The position numbers and the translations under genes are program-made. DNA of 64,000 bases, taken from assembly GCA_031216445.1 (NCBI GenBank), contig CM062209.1, forward strand, positions 24,980,501-25,044,500. Direction: 5' to 3'. Positions 51,771-63,923 of the stretch are shown here, piece after piece. Under the pieces are notes generated by a model. That model saw nothing but the letters and a program-made list of their open reading frames with translations. It was not told the DNA's origin and did not search any database. Position 1 is the stretch's first letter; every line of letters starts with the position of its first letter. The DNA comes from Lateolabrax maculatus. Its lineage: Eukaryota > Chordata > Actinopteri > Acropomatiformes > Lateolabracidae.

Positions 51771-52171
51771 TCACGGTGGCTATCTTTGTGTATTTCTGCG
51801 TGCATTTCTGCCCTTCGCTTGAATGCGAAGGATAAGTCATTTCAGAGGGTAATACTGTACTTTTTACTCCACTACATTTGTGATTGTTATTGTGATAAGT
51901 TTGCAGATTCCGATTTTACATTGAAAAAACGTGATGGTTTCATAGACTAGGATGCAGTATAATACATGAAAAGTTTGTTTTCTTAAAAACATATCCTATA
52001 ATGATGTAACACTGACAGGGGCCGCAGACTGTCATAACGGCTCATTTTTTTTGTTATGGTAACAGGATTTGCTTTGTTTCCTGACACGCTACAGCTTCTA
52101 CCCAGATAGAGAGAATACCAAAACCTTATGACACAGCATCTTTGAAGGGGCTGTTTGTCACGTCGGCGACC

Positions 52172-52291
52172 GCTTACGGCCACACCACCCTCAACGTGCT
52201 CGATCTCGTCCGATCTCGGAGGCCAAGCAGGGTCGGGCCTGGTTAGTACTTGGATGGGAGACCGCCTGGGAATACCAGGTGCTGTAAGCTT
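52172..52291 (+). rRNA. rna5s: 5S rRNA, subtype A
   Basis: Full length; CAACGTGCTCG for CAACGCGCTCG. Confidence 0.92.
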
Positions 52292-52425
52292 TTTCCACTC
52301 CGTTTAAAAAGGTAGAGTGTACGTAGTGTGCACCCCGTCCCTTTGGATATCAAAAACAGCAAGCAGTTTTGCACCAGAGGGCGCCATCGACCACTTGGAG
52401 GACTGTATGAAACTAGAAAGAGAAA

Positions 52426-52535
52426 AAGCTTACAGCACCCGGTATTCCCAGGCGGTCTCCCATCCAAGTACTAACCAGGCCCTACGCTGCTTAGCTTCCG
52501 AGATCGGGCGCGTTCAGGGTGGTGTGGCCGTAAGC
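52426..52535 (-). pseudogene. 5S rRNA subtype B with 10-nt deletion
   Basis: 110 nt. Confidence 0.75.
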
Positions 52536-53154
52536 TGCAGCGCTAAGATCAAAACAGTCTTTTTATAGACGTGGATTAGCATCATCGCGGCTATCTGTGT
52601 GTATTTCCGTCCATTGGGGACATTGACATATTTGTAAAAGTTCCAGGGCAAGGAGCTCTGATTACAGTCATACAATTTCCCCACATGAATGAATGATAAA
52701 GACTGTTTATCGCAGCGCTGGAGTCTAATTAAGTATTTTTACCGTACATGAGTACACGTATGCTGCTTATCCTTCACTTGAATATTTCGATTCCATGCTA
52801 CCTACACTTCCTACTCCACCTCCTTTCAGAGGGAAATATTGGACTTTTTACTCCACTACGTTTGTGATTATTATGGCCGCAAGTCTGCAGATTTCGATTT
52901 TACATTTAAAACATGTGATGGTTTCATAAACTATGATGGAGCATAACACGTGGAAAGTTTATTTTCTTAAAAACATATCCCATAATCATGTAGCGCTGAG
53001 AGGGGCCGCAGACTGTTGTAACGGCTCAGTTTTTGCTTCTAGCAACAGGATTTGTTTTGTTTCCTGACAATCTGCACTTTCTGCCCATATAGAGAGAATA
53101 CCAAAACCTTATGTCACAGCATCTTCAAAGGGTCCGTTTGTCGCTGCTGCGACA

Positions 53155-53274
53155 GCTTACGGCCACACCACCCTGAACAAGCCCGATCTCGTCAGATCTT
53201 GGAAGCCAAGCAGGGTCGGGCCTGCTTAGTACTTGGATGGGAGACTGCCTGGGAATACCGGGTGCTGTAAGCTT
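53155..53274 (+). rRNA. rna5s: 5S rRNA, subtype C
   Basis: Full length; GTCAGATCTTGGAAG for GTCCGATCTCGGAAG. Confidence 0.88.
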
Positions 53275-54248
53275 TTCCACTCCGTTACAAACATAGAGCA
53301 TACATAGTATGCGCACCATCCCTTTGGATATCAAAAGAAACAAAGAAAAAACCAAGCAGTTTTGCACTCGAGGGCGCTATCAGACCCTTTTGAGGAGTTA
53401 CTTTAAAAACGGCAGAAGACCGCTGCCATGAAGTTGACTTAAACAGCGCAATCAGTAATCTGTTGAAGCAGGGCCACGGAAGCCAAAGACTACGTGGCGC
53501 CGTTCCTTTTTTCAAGGCAAACATGCTCTCAAGTCAGTCTGGACACACAAAAGTGATACGAACAACTCATGAAAGGTGAGCGAGTAATCAACAATTACAA
53601 AGCAAAGCTGGATCATACCAGTTTCCATTCGTCAACCTCGTTTCCACCTGGAATCACTGTTCCTCTTGTTGATGCGTTGGCCATTTGTCCTCATGATTGT
53701 CCATGTTGTTCCTGTTGACCCTTTAAATAATTCTGCTGTGTTTTTGACTGATCTAATTTGACCACAGATGAAGCATTTGGTGCTGTGTTATTAAAGTCAC
53801 GGAACTTTAATGACTGGCATCACAACAAATGATCTCGGACCAGCCTTGTAGCGGTGCTCAGTATTCAGAGTTTAAATCCTTGCACATTAAGCGTTGACAT
53901 TATTTTGTCTATTCCCTGTTTTGCTTTTTTGAAGGGATCATTTGTTAATAGAATGTGACTTTTTAATAATAACCTATTAATTGATTTAAGCCCGCCACTT
54001 AAAGGGGAGGACCTGTGTTCCATGGAGCGGAAGCAGTACTGAACTGTTTTCACAGCCGTTGACAGCTCGCTCCGCTCGCGTGGATGTGCGTCAATTGTCG
54101 GGTGTCACTGAATTAACTTTTTTCATGTGTATAATGAGAAATATCTCAGGCTATCTATAAAGTAATATAAAAGCAAAGTCATTAATATTATTGCCACTTG
54201 TACCTTCTAATTGCCTTGTGTAGGTTTTACTTTGAGAGAAGAGAAAAA

Positions 54249-54368
54249 ACACTTACAGCACCTGGTATTCCCAGGCGGTCTTCCATCCAAGTACTAACCA
54301 GGCGCGACCCTGCTTAGCTTCCGAGATCGAACGAGATCGGGCGCGTTCAAGGTGGTGTGGCCGCAAGC
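54249..54368 (-). rRNA. rna5s: 5S rRNA, subtype D
   Basis: Full length; the first bases read GCTTGCGGCC. Confidence 0.83.
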
Positions 54369-54815
54369 AAGAGCTCAGGGAACAAAAAGCCTTTTTATAG
54401 ATGTGGATCGGCATCACGGCGGCTATCTTTGTGTATTTCTGCGTGCATTTCTGCCCTTCGCTTGAATGCAAAGGATAAGTAATTTCAGAGGGTAATACTG
54501 TACTTTTTACTCCACTACATTTGTGATTGTTATTGTGATAAATTTGCAGATTCCGATTTTACATTGAAAAAACGTGATGGTTTCATAGACTAGGATGCAG
54601 TATAATACATGAAAAGTTTGTTTTCTTAAAAACATATCCTATAATGATGTAACACTGACAGGGGCCGCAGACTGTCATAACGGCTCATTTTTTTTTGTTA
54701 TGGTAACAGGATTTGCTTTGTTTCCTGACACGCTACAGCTTCTACCCAGATAGAGAGAATACCAAAACCTTATGACACAGCATCTTTGAAGGGGCTGTTT
54801 GTCACGTCGGCGACC

Positions 54816-54935
54816 GCTTACGGCCACACCACCCTCAACGCGCTCGATCTCGTCCGATCTCGGAGGCCAAGCAGGGTCGGGCCTGGTTAGTACTTGGATG
54901 GGAGACCGCCTGGGAATACCAGGTGCTGTAAGCTT
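54816..54935 (+). rRNA. rna5s: 5S rRNA, subtype A
   Basis: Full length. Confidence 0.93.
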
Positions 54936-55069
54936 TTTCCACTCCGTTTAAAAAGGTAGAGTGTACGTAGTGTGCACCCCGTCCCTTTGGATATCAAAAA
55001 CAGCAAGCAGTTTTGCACCAGAGGGCGCCATCGACCACTTGGAGGACTGTATGAAACTAGAAAGAGAAA

Positions 55070-55189
55070 AAGCTTACAGCACCCGGTATTCCCAGGCGGT
55101 CTCCCATCCAAGTACTAACCAGGCCCTACGCTGCTTAGCTTCCGAGATCGGACGAGATCGGGCGCGTTCAGGGTGGTGTGGCCGTAAGC
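55070..55189 (-). rRNA. rna5s: 5S rRNA, subtype B
   Basis: Full length. Confidence 0.85.
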
Positions 55190-55808
55190 TGCAGCGCTGG
55201 GACCAAAACAGTCTTTTTATAGACGTGGATTAGCATCATCGCGGCTATCTGTGTGTATTTCCGTCCATTGGGGACATTGACATATTTGTAAAAGTTCCAG
55301 GGCAAGGAGCTCTGATTACAGTCATACAATTTCCCCACATGAATGAATGATAAAGACTGTTTATCGCAGCGCTGGAGTCTAATTAAGTATTTTTACCGTA
55401 CATGAGTACACGTATGCTGCTTATCCTTCACTCGAATATTTCGATTCCATGCTACCTACACTTCCTACTCCACCTCCTTTCAGAGGGAAATATTGGACTT
55501 TTTACTCCACTACGTTTGTGATTGTTATGGCCACAAGTCTGCAGATTTCGATTTTACATTTAAAACATGTGATGGTTTCATAAACTATGATGGAGCATAA
55601 CACGTGGAAAGTTTATTTTCTTAAAAACATATCCCATAATCATGTAGCGCTGAGAGGGGCCGCAGACTGTTGTAACGGCTCAGTTTTTGCTTCTAGCAAC
55701 AGGATTTGTTTTGTTTCCTGACAATCTGCACTTTCTGCCCATATAGAGAGAATACCAAAACCTTATGTCACAGCATCTTCAAAGGGTCCGTTTGTCGCTG
55801 CTGCGACA

Positions 55809-55928
55809 GCTTACGGCCACACCACCCTGAACAAGCCCGATCTCGTCAGATCTCGGAAGCCAAGCAGGGTCGGGCCTGCTTAGTACTTGGATGGGAGACT
55901 GCCTGGGAATACCGGGTGCTGTAAGCTT
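55809..55928 (+). rRNA. rna5s: 5S rRNA, subtype C
   Basis: Full length; GTCAGATCTCGG variant shared with 58463. Confidence 0.9.
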
Positions 55929-56902
55929 TTCCACTCCGTTACAAACATAGAGCATACATAGTATGCGCACCATCCCTTTGGATATCAAAAGAAACAAAGA
56001 AAAAACCAAGCGGTTTTGCACTCGAGGGCGCTATCAGACCCTTTTGAGGAGTTACTTTAAAAACGGCAGAAGACCGCTGCCATGAAGTTGACTTAAACAG
56101 CGCAATCAGTAATCTGTTGAAGCAGGGCCACGGAAGCCAAAGACTACGTGGCGCCGTTCCTTTTTTCAAGGCAAACATGCTCTCAAGTCAGTCTGGACAC
56201 ACAAAAGTGATACGAACAACTCATGAAAGGTGAGCGAGTAATCAACAATTACAAAGCAAAGCTGGATCATACCAGTTTCCATTCGTCAACCTCGTTTCCA
56301 CCTGGAATCACTGTTCCTCTTGTTGATGCGTTGGCCATTTGTCCTCATGATTGTCCATGTTGTTCCTGTTGACCCTTTAAATAATTCTGCTGTGTTTTTG
56401 ACTGATCTAATTTGACCACAGATGAAGCATTTGGTGCTGTGTTATTAAAGTCACGGAACTTTAATGACTGGCATCACAACAAATGATCTCGGACCAGCCT
56501 TGTAGCGGTGCTCAGTATTCAGAGTTTAAATCCTTGCACATTAAGCGTTGACATTATTTTGTCTATTCCCTGTTTTGCTTTTTTGAAGGGATCATTTGTT
56601 AATAGAATGTGACTTTTTAATAATAACCTATTAATTGATTTAAGCCCGCCACTTAAAGGGGAGGACCTGTGTTCCATGGAGCGGAAGCAGTACTGAACTG
56701 TTTTCACAGCCGTTGACAGCTCGCTCCGCTCGCGTGGATGTGCGTCAATTGTCGGGTGTCACTGAATTAACTTTTTTCATGTGTATAATGAGAAATATCT
56801 CAGGCTATCTATAAAGTAATATAAAAGCAAAGTCATTAATATTATTGCCACTTGTACCTTCTAATTGCCTTGTGTAGGTTTTACTTTGAGAGAAGAGAAA
56901 AA

Positions 56903-57022
56903 ACACTTACAGCACCTGGTATTCCCAGGCTGTCTTCCATCCAAGTACTAACCAGGCCCGACCCTGCTTAGCTTCCGAGATCAAACGAGATCGGGCGCGT
57001 TCAGGGTGGTGTGGCCGTAAGC
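56903..57022 (-). rRNA. rna5s: 5S rRNA, subtype D
   Basis: Full length; GGGTCGGGCC is restored here (usual vertebrate form), with GTTTGATCTCGG. Confidence 0.87.
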
Positions 57023-57469
57023 AAGAGTGCAGGGAACAAAAAGCCTTTTTATAGATGTGGATCGGCATCACGGCGGCTATCTTTGTGTATTTCTGCGTGC
57101 ATTTCTGCCCTTCGCTTGAATGCGAAGGATAAGTCATTTCAGAGGGTAATACTGTACTTTTTACTCCACTACATTTGTGATTGTTATTGTGATAAGTTTG
57201 CAGATTCCGATTTTACATTGAAAAAACGTGATGGTTTCATAGACTAGGATGCAGTATAATACATGAAAAGTTTGTTTTCTTAAAAACATATCCTATAATG
57301 ATGTAACACTGACAGGGGCCGCAGACTGTCATAACGGCTCATTTTTTTTTGTTATGGTAACAGGATTTGCTTTGTTTCCTGACACGCTACAGCTTCTACC
57401 CAGATAGAGAGAATACCAAAACCTTATGACACAGCATCTTTGAAGGGGCTGTTTGTCACGTCGGCGACC

Positions 57470-57589
57470 GCTTACGGCCACACCACCCTCAACGCGCTCG
57501 ATCTCGTCCGATCTCGGAGGCCAAGCAGGGTCGGGCCTGGTTAGTACTTGGATGGGAGACCGCCTGGGAATACCAGGTGCTGTAAGCTT
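57470..57589 (+). rRNA. rna5s: 5S rRNA, subtype A
   Basis: Full length. Confidence 0.93.
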
Positions 57590-57723
57590 TTTCCACTCCG
57601 TTTAAAAAGGTAGAGTGTACGTAGTGTGCACCCCGTCCCTTTGGATATCAAAAACAGCAAGCAGTTTTGCACCAGAGGGCGCCATCGACCACTTGGAGGA
57701 CTGTATGAAACTAGAAAGAGAAA

Positions 57724-57843
57724 AAGCTTACAGCACCCGGTATTCCCAGGCGGTCTCCCATCCAAGTACTAACCAGGCCCTACGCTGCTTAGCTTCCGAG
57801 ATCGGACGAGATCGGGCGCGTTCAGGGTGGTGTGGCCGTAAGC
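57724..57843 (-). rRNA. rna5s: 5S rRNA, subtype B
   Basis: Full length. Confidence 0.85.
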
Positions 57844-58462
57844 TGCAGCGCTGGGACCAAAACAGTCTTTTTATAGACGTGGATTAGCATCATCGCGGCT
57901 ATCTGTGTGTATTTCCGTCCATTGGGGACATTGACATATTTGTAAAAGTTCCAGGGCAAGGAGCTCTGATTACAGTCATACAATTTCCCCACATGAATGA
58001 ATGATAAAGACTGTTTATCGCAGCGCTGGAGTCTAATTAAGTATTTTTACCGTACATGAGTACACGTATGCTGCTTATCCTTCACTCGAATATTTCGATT
58101 CCATGCTACCTACACTTCCTACTCCACCTCCTTTCAGAGGGAAATATTGGACTTTTTACTCCACTACGTTTGTGATTGTTATGGCCACAAGTCTGCAGAT
58201 TTCGATTTTACATTTAAAACATGTGATGGTTTCATAAACTATGATGGAGCATAACACGTGGAAAGTTTATTTTCTTAAAAACATATCCCATAATCATGTA
58301 GCGCTGAGAGGGGCCGCAGACTGTTGTAACGGCTCAGTTTTTGCTTCTAGCAACAGGATTTGTTTTGTTTCCTGACAATCTGCACTTTCTGCCCATATAG
58401 AGAGAATACCAAAACCTTATGTCACAGCATCTTCAAAGGGTCCGTTTGTCGCTGCTGCGACA

Positions 58463-58582
58463 GCTTACGGCCACACCACCCTGAACAAGCCCGATCTCGT
58501 CAGATCTCGGAAGCCAAGCAGGGTCGGGCCTGCTTAGTACTTGGATGGGAGACTGCCTGGGAATACCGGGTGCTGTAAGCTT
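58463..58582 (+). rRNA. rna5s: 5S rRNA, subtype C
   Basis: Full length. Confidence 0.9.
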
Positions 58583-59556
58583 TTCCACTCCGTTACAAAC
58601 ATAGAGCATACATAGTATGCGCACCATCCCTTTGGATATCAAAAGAAACAAAGAAAAAACCAAGCGGTTTTGCACTCGAGGGCGCTATCAGACCCTTTTG
58701 AGGAGTTACTTTAAAAACGGCAGAAGACCGCTGCCATGAAGTTGACTTAAACAGCGCAATCAGTAATCTGTTGAAGCAGGGCCACGGAAGCCAAAGACTA
58801 CGTGGCGCCGTTCCTTTTTTCAAGGCAAACATGCTCTCAAGTCAGTCTGGACACACAAAAGTGATACGAACAACTCATGAAAGGTGAGCGAGTAATCAAC
58901 AATTACAAAGCAAAGCTGGATCATACCAGTTTCCATTCGTCAACCTCGTTTCCACCTGGAATCACTGTTCCTCTTGTTGATGCGTTGGCCATTTGTCCTC
59001 ATGATTGTCCATGTTGTTCCTGTTGACCCTTTAAATAATTCTGCTGTGTTTTTGACTGATCTAATTTGACCACAGATGAAGCATTTGGTGCTGTGTTATT
59101 AAAGTCACGGAACTTTAATGACTGGCATCACAACAAATGATCTCGGACCAGCCTTGTAGCGGTGCTCAGTATTCAGAGTTTAAATCCTTGCACATTAAGC
59201 GTTGACATTATTTTGTCTATTCCCTGTTTTGCTTTTTTGAAGGGATCATTTGTTAATAGAATGTGACTTTTTAATAATAACCTATTAATTGATTTAAGCC
59301 CGCCACTTAAAGGGGAGGACCTGTGTTCCATGGAGCGGAAGCAGTACTGAACTGTTTTCACAGCCGTTGACAGCTCGCTCCGCTCGCGTGGATGTGCGTC
59401 AATTGTCGGGTGTCACTGAATTAACTTTTTTCATGTGTATAATGAGAAATATCTCAGGCTATCTATAAAGTAATATAAAAGCAAAGTCATTAATATTATT
59501 GCCACTTGTACCTTCTAATTGCCTTGTGTAGGTTTTACTTTGAGAGAAGAGAAAAA

Positions 59557-59676
59557 ACACTTACAGCACCTGGTATTCCCAGGCGGTCTTCCATCCAAGT
59601 ACTAACCAGACCCGACCCTGCTTAGCTTCCGAGATCAAACGAGATCGGGCGCGTTCAGGGTGGTGTGGCCGTAAGC
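59557..59676 (-). rRNA. rna5s: 5S rRNA, subtype D
   Basis: Full length; GGGTCGGGTCTGG. Confidence 0.86.
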
Positions 59677-60123
59677 AAGAGCGCAGGGAACAAAAAGCCT
59701 TTTTATAGATGTGGATCGGCATCACGGCGGCTATCTTTGTGTATTTCTGCGTGCATTTCTGCCCTTCGCTTGAATGCGAAGGATAAGTCATTTCAGAGGG
59801 TAATACTGTACTTTTTACTCCACTACATTTGTGATTGTTATTGTGATAAGTTTGCAGATTCCGATTTTACATTGAAAAAACGTGATGGTTTCATAGACTA
59901 GGATGCAGTATAATACATGAAAAGTTTGTTTTCTTAAAAACATATCCTATAATGATGTAACACTGACAGGGGCCGCAGACTGTCATAACGGCTCATTTTT
60001 TTTTGTTATGGTAACAGGATTTGCTTTGTTTCCTGACACGCTACAGCTTCTACCCAGATAGAGAGAATACCAAAACCTTATGACACAGCATCTTTGAAGG
60101 GGCTGTTTGTCACGTCGGCGACC

Positions 60124-60243
60124 GCTTACGGCCACACCACCCTCAACGCGCTCGATCTCGTCCGATCTCGGAGGCCAAGCAGGGTCGGGCCTGGTTAGTA
60201 CTTGGATGGGAGACCGCCTGGGAATACCAGGTGCTGTAAGCTT
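60124..60243 (+). rRNA. rna5s: 5S rRNA, subtype A
   Basis: Full length. Confidence 0.93.
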
Positions 60244-60377
60244 TTTCCACTCCGTTTAAAAAGGTAGAGTGTACGTAGTGTGCACCCCGTCCCTTTGGAT
60301 ATCAAAAACAGCAAGCAGTTTTGCACCAGAGGGCGCCATCGACCACTTGGAGGACTGTATGAAACTAGAAAGAGAAA

Positions 60378-60487
60378 AAGCTTACAGCACCCGGTATTCC
60401 CAGGCGGTCTCCCATCCAAGTACTAACCAGGCCCTACGCTGCTTAGCTTCCGAGATCGGGCGCATTCAGGGTGGTGTGGCCGTAAGC
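60378..60487 (-). pseudogene. 5S rRNA subtype B with 10-nt deletion
   Basis: 110 nt; AATGCGCCC near the deletion. Confidence 0.75.
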
Positions 60488-61106
60488 TGCAGCGCTGAGA
60501 CCAAAACAGTCTTTTTATAGACGTGGATTAGCATCATCGCGGCTATCTGTGTGTATTTCCGTCCATTGGGGACATTGACATATTTGTAAAAGTTCCAGGG
60601 CAAGGAGCTCTGATTACAGTCATACAATTTCCCCACATGAATGAATGATAAAGACTGTTTATCGCAGCGCTGGAGTCTAATTAAGTATTTTTACCGTACA
60701 TGAGTACACGTATGCTGCTTATCCTTCACTCGAATATTTCGATTCCATGCTACCTACACTTCCTACTCCACCTCCTTTCAGAGGGAAATATTGGACTTTT
60801 TACTCCACTACGTTTGTGATTATTATGGCCGCAAGTCTGCAGATTTCGATTTTACATTTAAAACATGTGATGGTTTCATAAACTATGATGGAGCATAACA
60901 CGTGGAAAGTTTATTTTCTTAAAAACATATCCCATAATCATGTAGCGCTGAGAGGGGCCGCAGACTGTTGTAACGGCTCAGTTTTTGCTTCTAGCAACAG
61001 GATTTGTTTTGTTTCCTGACAATCTGCACTTTCTGCCCATATAGAGAGAATACCAAAACCTTATGTCACAGCATCTTCAAAGGGTCCATTTGTCGCTGCT
61101 GCGACC

Positions 61107-61226
61107 GCTTACGGCCACACCACCCTGAACAAGCCCGATCTCGTCCGATCTCGGAAGCCAAGCAGGGTCGGGCCTGCTTAGTACTTGGATGGGAGACTGC
61201 CTGGGAATACCGGGTGCTGTAAGCTT
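61107..61226 (+). rRNA. rna5s: 5S rRNA, subtype C
   Basis: Full length. Confidence 0.91.
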
Positions 61227-62200
61227 TTCCACTCCGTTACAAACATAGAGCATACATAGTATGCGCACCATCCCTTTGGATATCAAAAGAAACAAAGAAA
61301 AAACCAAGCGGTTTTGCACTCGAGGGCGCTATCAGACCCTTTTGAGGAGTTACTTTAAAAACGGCAGAAGACCGCTGCCATGAAGTTGACTTAAACAGCG
61401 CAATCAGTAATCTGTTGAAGCAGGGCCACGGAAGCCAAAGACTACGTGGCGCCGTTCCTTTTTTCAAGGCAAACATGCTCTCAAGTCAGTCTGGACACAC
61501 AAAAGTGATACGAACAACTCATGAAAGGTGAGCGAGTAATCAACAATTACAAAGCAAAGCTGGATCATACCAGTTTCCATTCGTCAACCTCGTTTCCACC
61601 TGGAATCACTGTTCCTCTTGTTGATGCGTTGGCCATTTGTCCTCATGATTGTCCATGTTGTTCCTGTTGACCCTTTAAATAATTCTGCTGTGTTTTTGAC
61701 TGATCTAATTTGACCACAGATGAAGCATTTGGTGCTGTGTTATTAAAGTCACGGAACTTTAATGACTGGCATCACAACAAATGATCTCGGACCAGCCTTG
61801 TAGCGGTGCTCAGTATTCAGAGTTTAAATCCTTGCACATTAAGCGTTGACATTATTTTGTCTATTCCCTGTTTTGCTTTTTTGAAGGGATCATTTGTTAA
61901 TAGAATGTGACTTTTTAATAATAACCTATTAATTGATTTAAGCCCGCCACTTAAAGGGGAGGACCTGTGTTCCATGGAGCGGAAGCAGTACTGAACTGTT
62001 TTCACAGCCGTTGACAGCTCGCTCCGCTCGCGTGGATGTGCGTCAATTGTCGGGTGTCACTGAATTAACTTTTTTCATGTGTATAATGAGAAATATCTCA
62101 GGCTATCTATAAAGTAATATAAAAGCAAAGTCATTAATATTATTGCCACTTGTACCTTCTAATTGCCTTGTGTAGGTTTTACTTTGAGAGAAGAGAAAAA

Positions 62201-62320
62201 ACACTTACAGCACCTGGTATTCCCAGGCGGTCTTCCATCCAAGTACTAACCAGGCCCGACCCTGCTTAGCTTCCGAGATCGAACGAGATCGGGCGCGTTC
62301 AGGGTGGTGTGGCCGTAAGC
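62201..62320 (-). rRNA. rna5s: 5S rRNA, subtype D
   Basis: Full length with GGGTCGGGCC. Confidence 0.87.
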
Positions 62321-62767
62321 AAGAGCGCAGGGAACAAAAAGCCTTTTTATAGATGTGGATCGGCATCACGGCGGCTATCTTTGTGTATTTCTGCGTGCAT
62401 TTCTGCCCTTCGCTTGAATGCGAAGGATAAGTCATTTCAGAGGGTAATACTGTACTTTTTACTCCACTACATTTGTGATTGTTATTGTGATAAGTTTGCA
62501 GATTCCGATTTTACATTGAAAAAACGTGATGGTTTCATAGACTAGGATGCAGTATAATACATGAAAAGTTTGTTTTCTTAAAAACATATCCTATAATGAT
62601 GTAACACTGACAGGGGCCGCAGACTGTCATAACGGCTCATTTTTTTTTGTTATGGTAACAGGATTTGCTTTGTTTCCTGACACGCTACAGCTTCTACCCA
62701 GATAGAGAGAATACCAAAACCTTATGACACAGCATCTTTGAAGGGGCTGTTTGTCACGTCGGCGACC

Positions 62768-62887
62768 GCTTACGGCCACACCACCCTCAACGCGCTCGAT
62801 CTCGTCCGATCTCGGAGGCCAAGCAGGGTCGGGCCTGGTTAGTACTTGGATGGGAGACCGCCTGGGAATACCAGGTGCTGTAAGCTT
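62768..62887 (+). rRNA. rna5s: 5S rRNA, A gene with C downstream flank
   Basis: The body is subtype A to the end, but what follows (TTTTCCACTCCGTTACAAACATAG) is the C flank. This marks an A-to-C exchange that deleted B. Confidence 0.9.
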
Positions 62888-63140
62888 TTCCACTCCGTTA
62901 CAAACATAGAGCATACATAGTATGCGCACCATCCCTTTGGATATCAAAAGAAACAAAGAAAAAACCAAGCGGTTTTGCACTCGAGGGCGCCATCAGACCC
63001 TTTTGAGGAGTTACTTTAAAAATGGCAGAAGACCGCTGCCATGAAGTTGACTTAAACAGCGCAATCAGTAATCTGTTGAAGCAGGGCCACGGAAGCCAAA
63101 GACTACGTGGCGCCGTTCCTTTTTTCAAGGCAAACATGCT

Positions 63141-63188
63141 TTGGTTTCAATGCAGTAAGTGCTTTTTTGTTGGGGTAGTTTTGCTGAC
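63141..63188 (+). pseudogene. Type I hairpin lacking its 5' arm (S-M junction)
   Basis: 3p at 63156-63178; fourth copy of the same junction. Confidence 0.75.
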
Positions 63189-63457
63189 CTCTGCATCTTC
63201 AGGTGTGAGCTGTGTGCCATTTGAAAACTTCAGTAAGAGATACACTTAATTTGTAGTCACATTCTAGAATTGCAGGACAAGAAAATAGAATAATGCGGTT
63301 TGATGTTGGGGTTGGATTCCGTACTGAAGCCCTACATTCCCTAAACTAAATCTGCCTCTTTGTATTGCTTTTAAACTACTGCTGATAAAACATCAACACA
63401 CAACAAGCTTGACTATGGAGAAACTCTTAAGCGACGAAGATTGCCAACTGTAAGTCT

Positions 63458-63535
63458 GTCATATTGACCCAACTTGAGCATTGAGTTGTGTTTGAATACA
63501 GTTAAGAGCTACTTGTTGGGGCGGTTGTACATGAC
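63458..63535 (+). ncRNA. miR-430 precursor, type II, seed variant AAGAGC
   Basis: 3p at 63503-63525; paralogue of 13183. Confidence 0.6.
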
Positions 63536-63581
63536 AAATGCTGCAGACTGTACCCGAAGACAGATTTCATTTGAATTACAT

Positions 63582-63651
63582 TCAGATCACCTCAAATGGA
63601 GACACTAATGATTCTTGTGTTCATAAGTGCTTCTCTTTGGGGTTGTCTTGG
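63582..63651 (+). ncRNA. mir430c: miR-430c precursor, type III
   Basis: 3p at 63624-63646. Confidence 0.87.
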
Positions 63652-63725
63652 ATGTGAAAAGATTGAAGATGATTGAAATTCCTTCCAGAAAGCTGATTCA
63701 GAGACACATTTCAGTGAGAAGTGCA

Positions 63726-63791
63726 TTTCAACTTGAGCAACCCTCTGACTTCACTACCAAGAAAGTGCTATATAGTTGGGGTGTTAATCTT
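63726..63791 (+). ncRNA. miR-430-like precursor, type VII
   Basis: 3p at 63762-63785. Confidence 0.54.
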
Positions 63792-63853
63792 GTTTGTTTA
63801 TCAGTGCAATACTGTTTTTTTGCTCATAAAGGTCTAGATTTGGTCAATAATAG

Positions 63854-63923
63854 TACACTAACACAAACACTAACTTTGGTTTCAATGCAGTAAGTGCTTT
63901 TTTGTTGGGGTAGTTTTGCTGAC
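63854..63923 (+). ncRNA. mir430: miR-430 precursor, type I
   Basis: 3p at 63891-63913; 5' arm begins TACACTAAC, as at 13579. Confidence 0.8.

Larger units (their letters stand above)
51771..63137. repeat. 5S rDNA block S4
   Basis: Four consecutive units beginning at 51773, 54416, 57070 and 59724 (2643, 2654, 2654 and 2644 bp), then a last A/C hybrid before M5. The two short units are those with 10-nt-deleted B genes. Confidence 0.9.
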
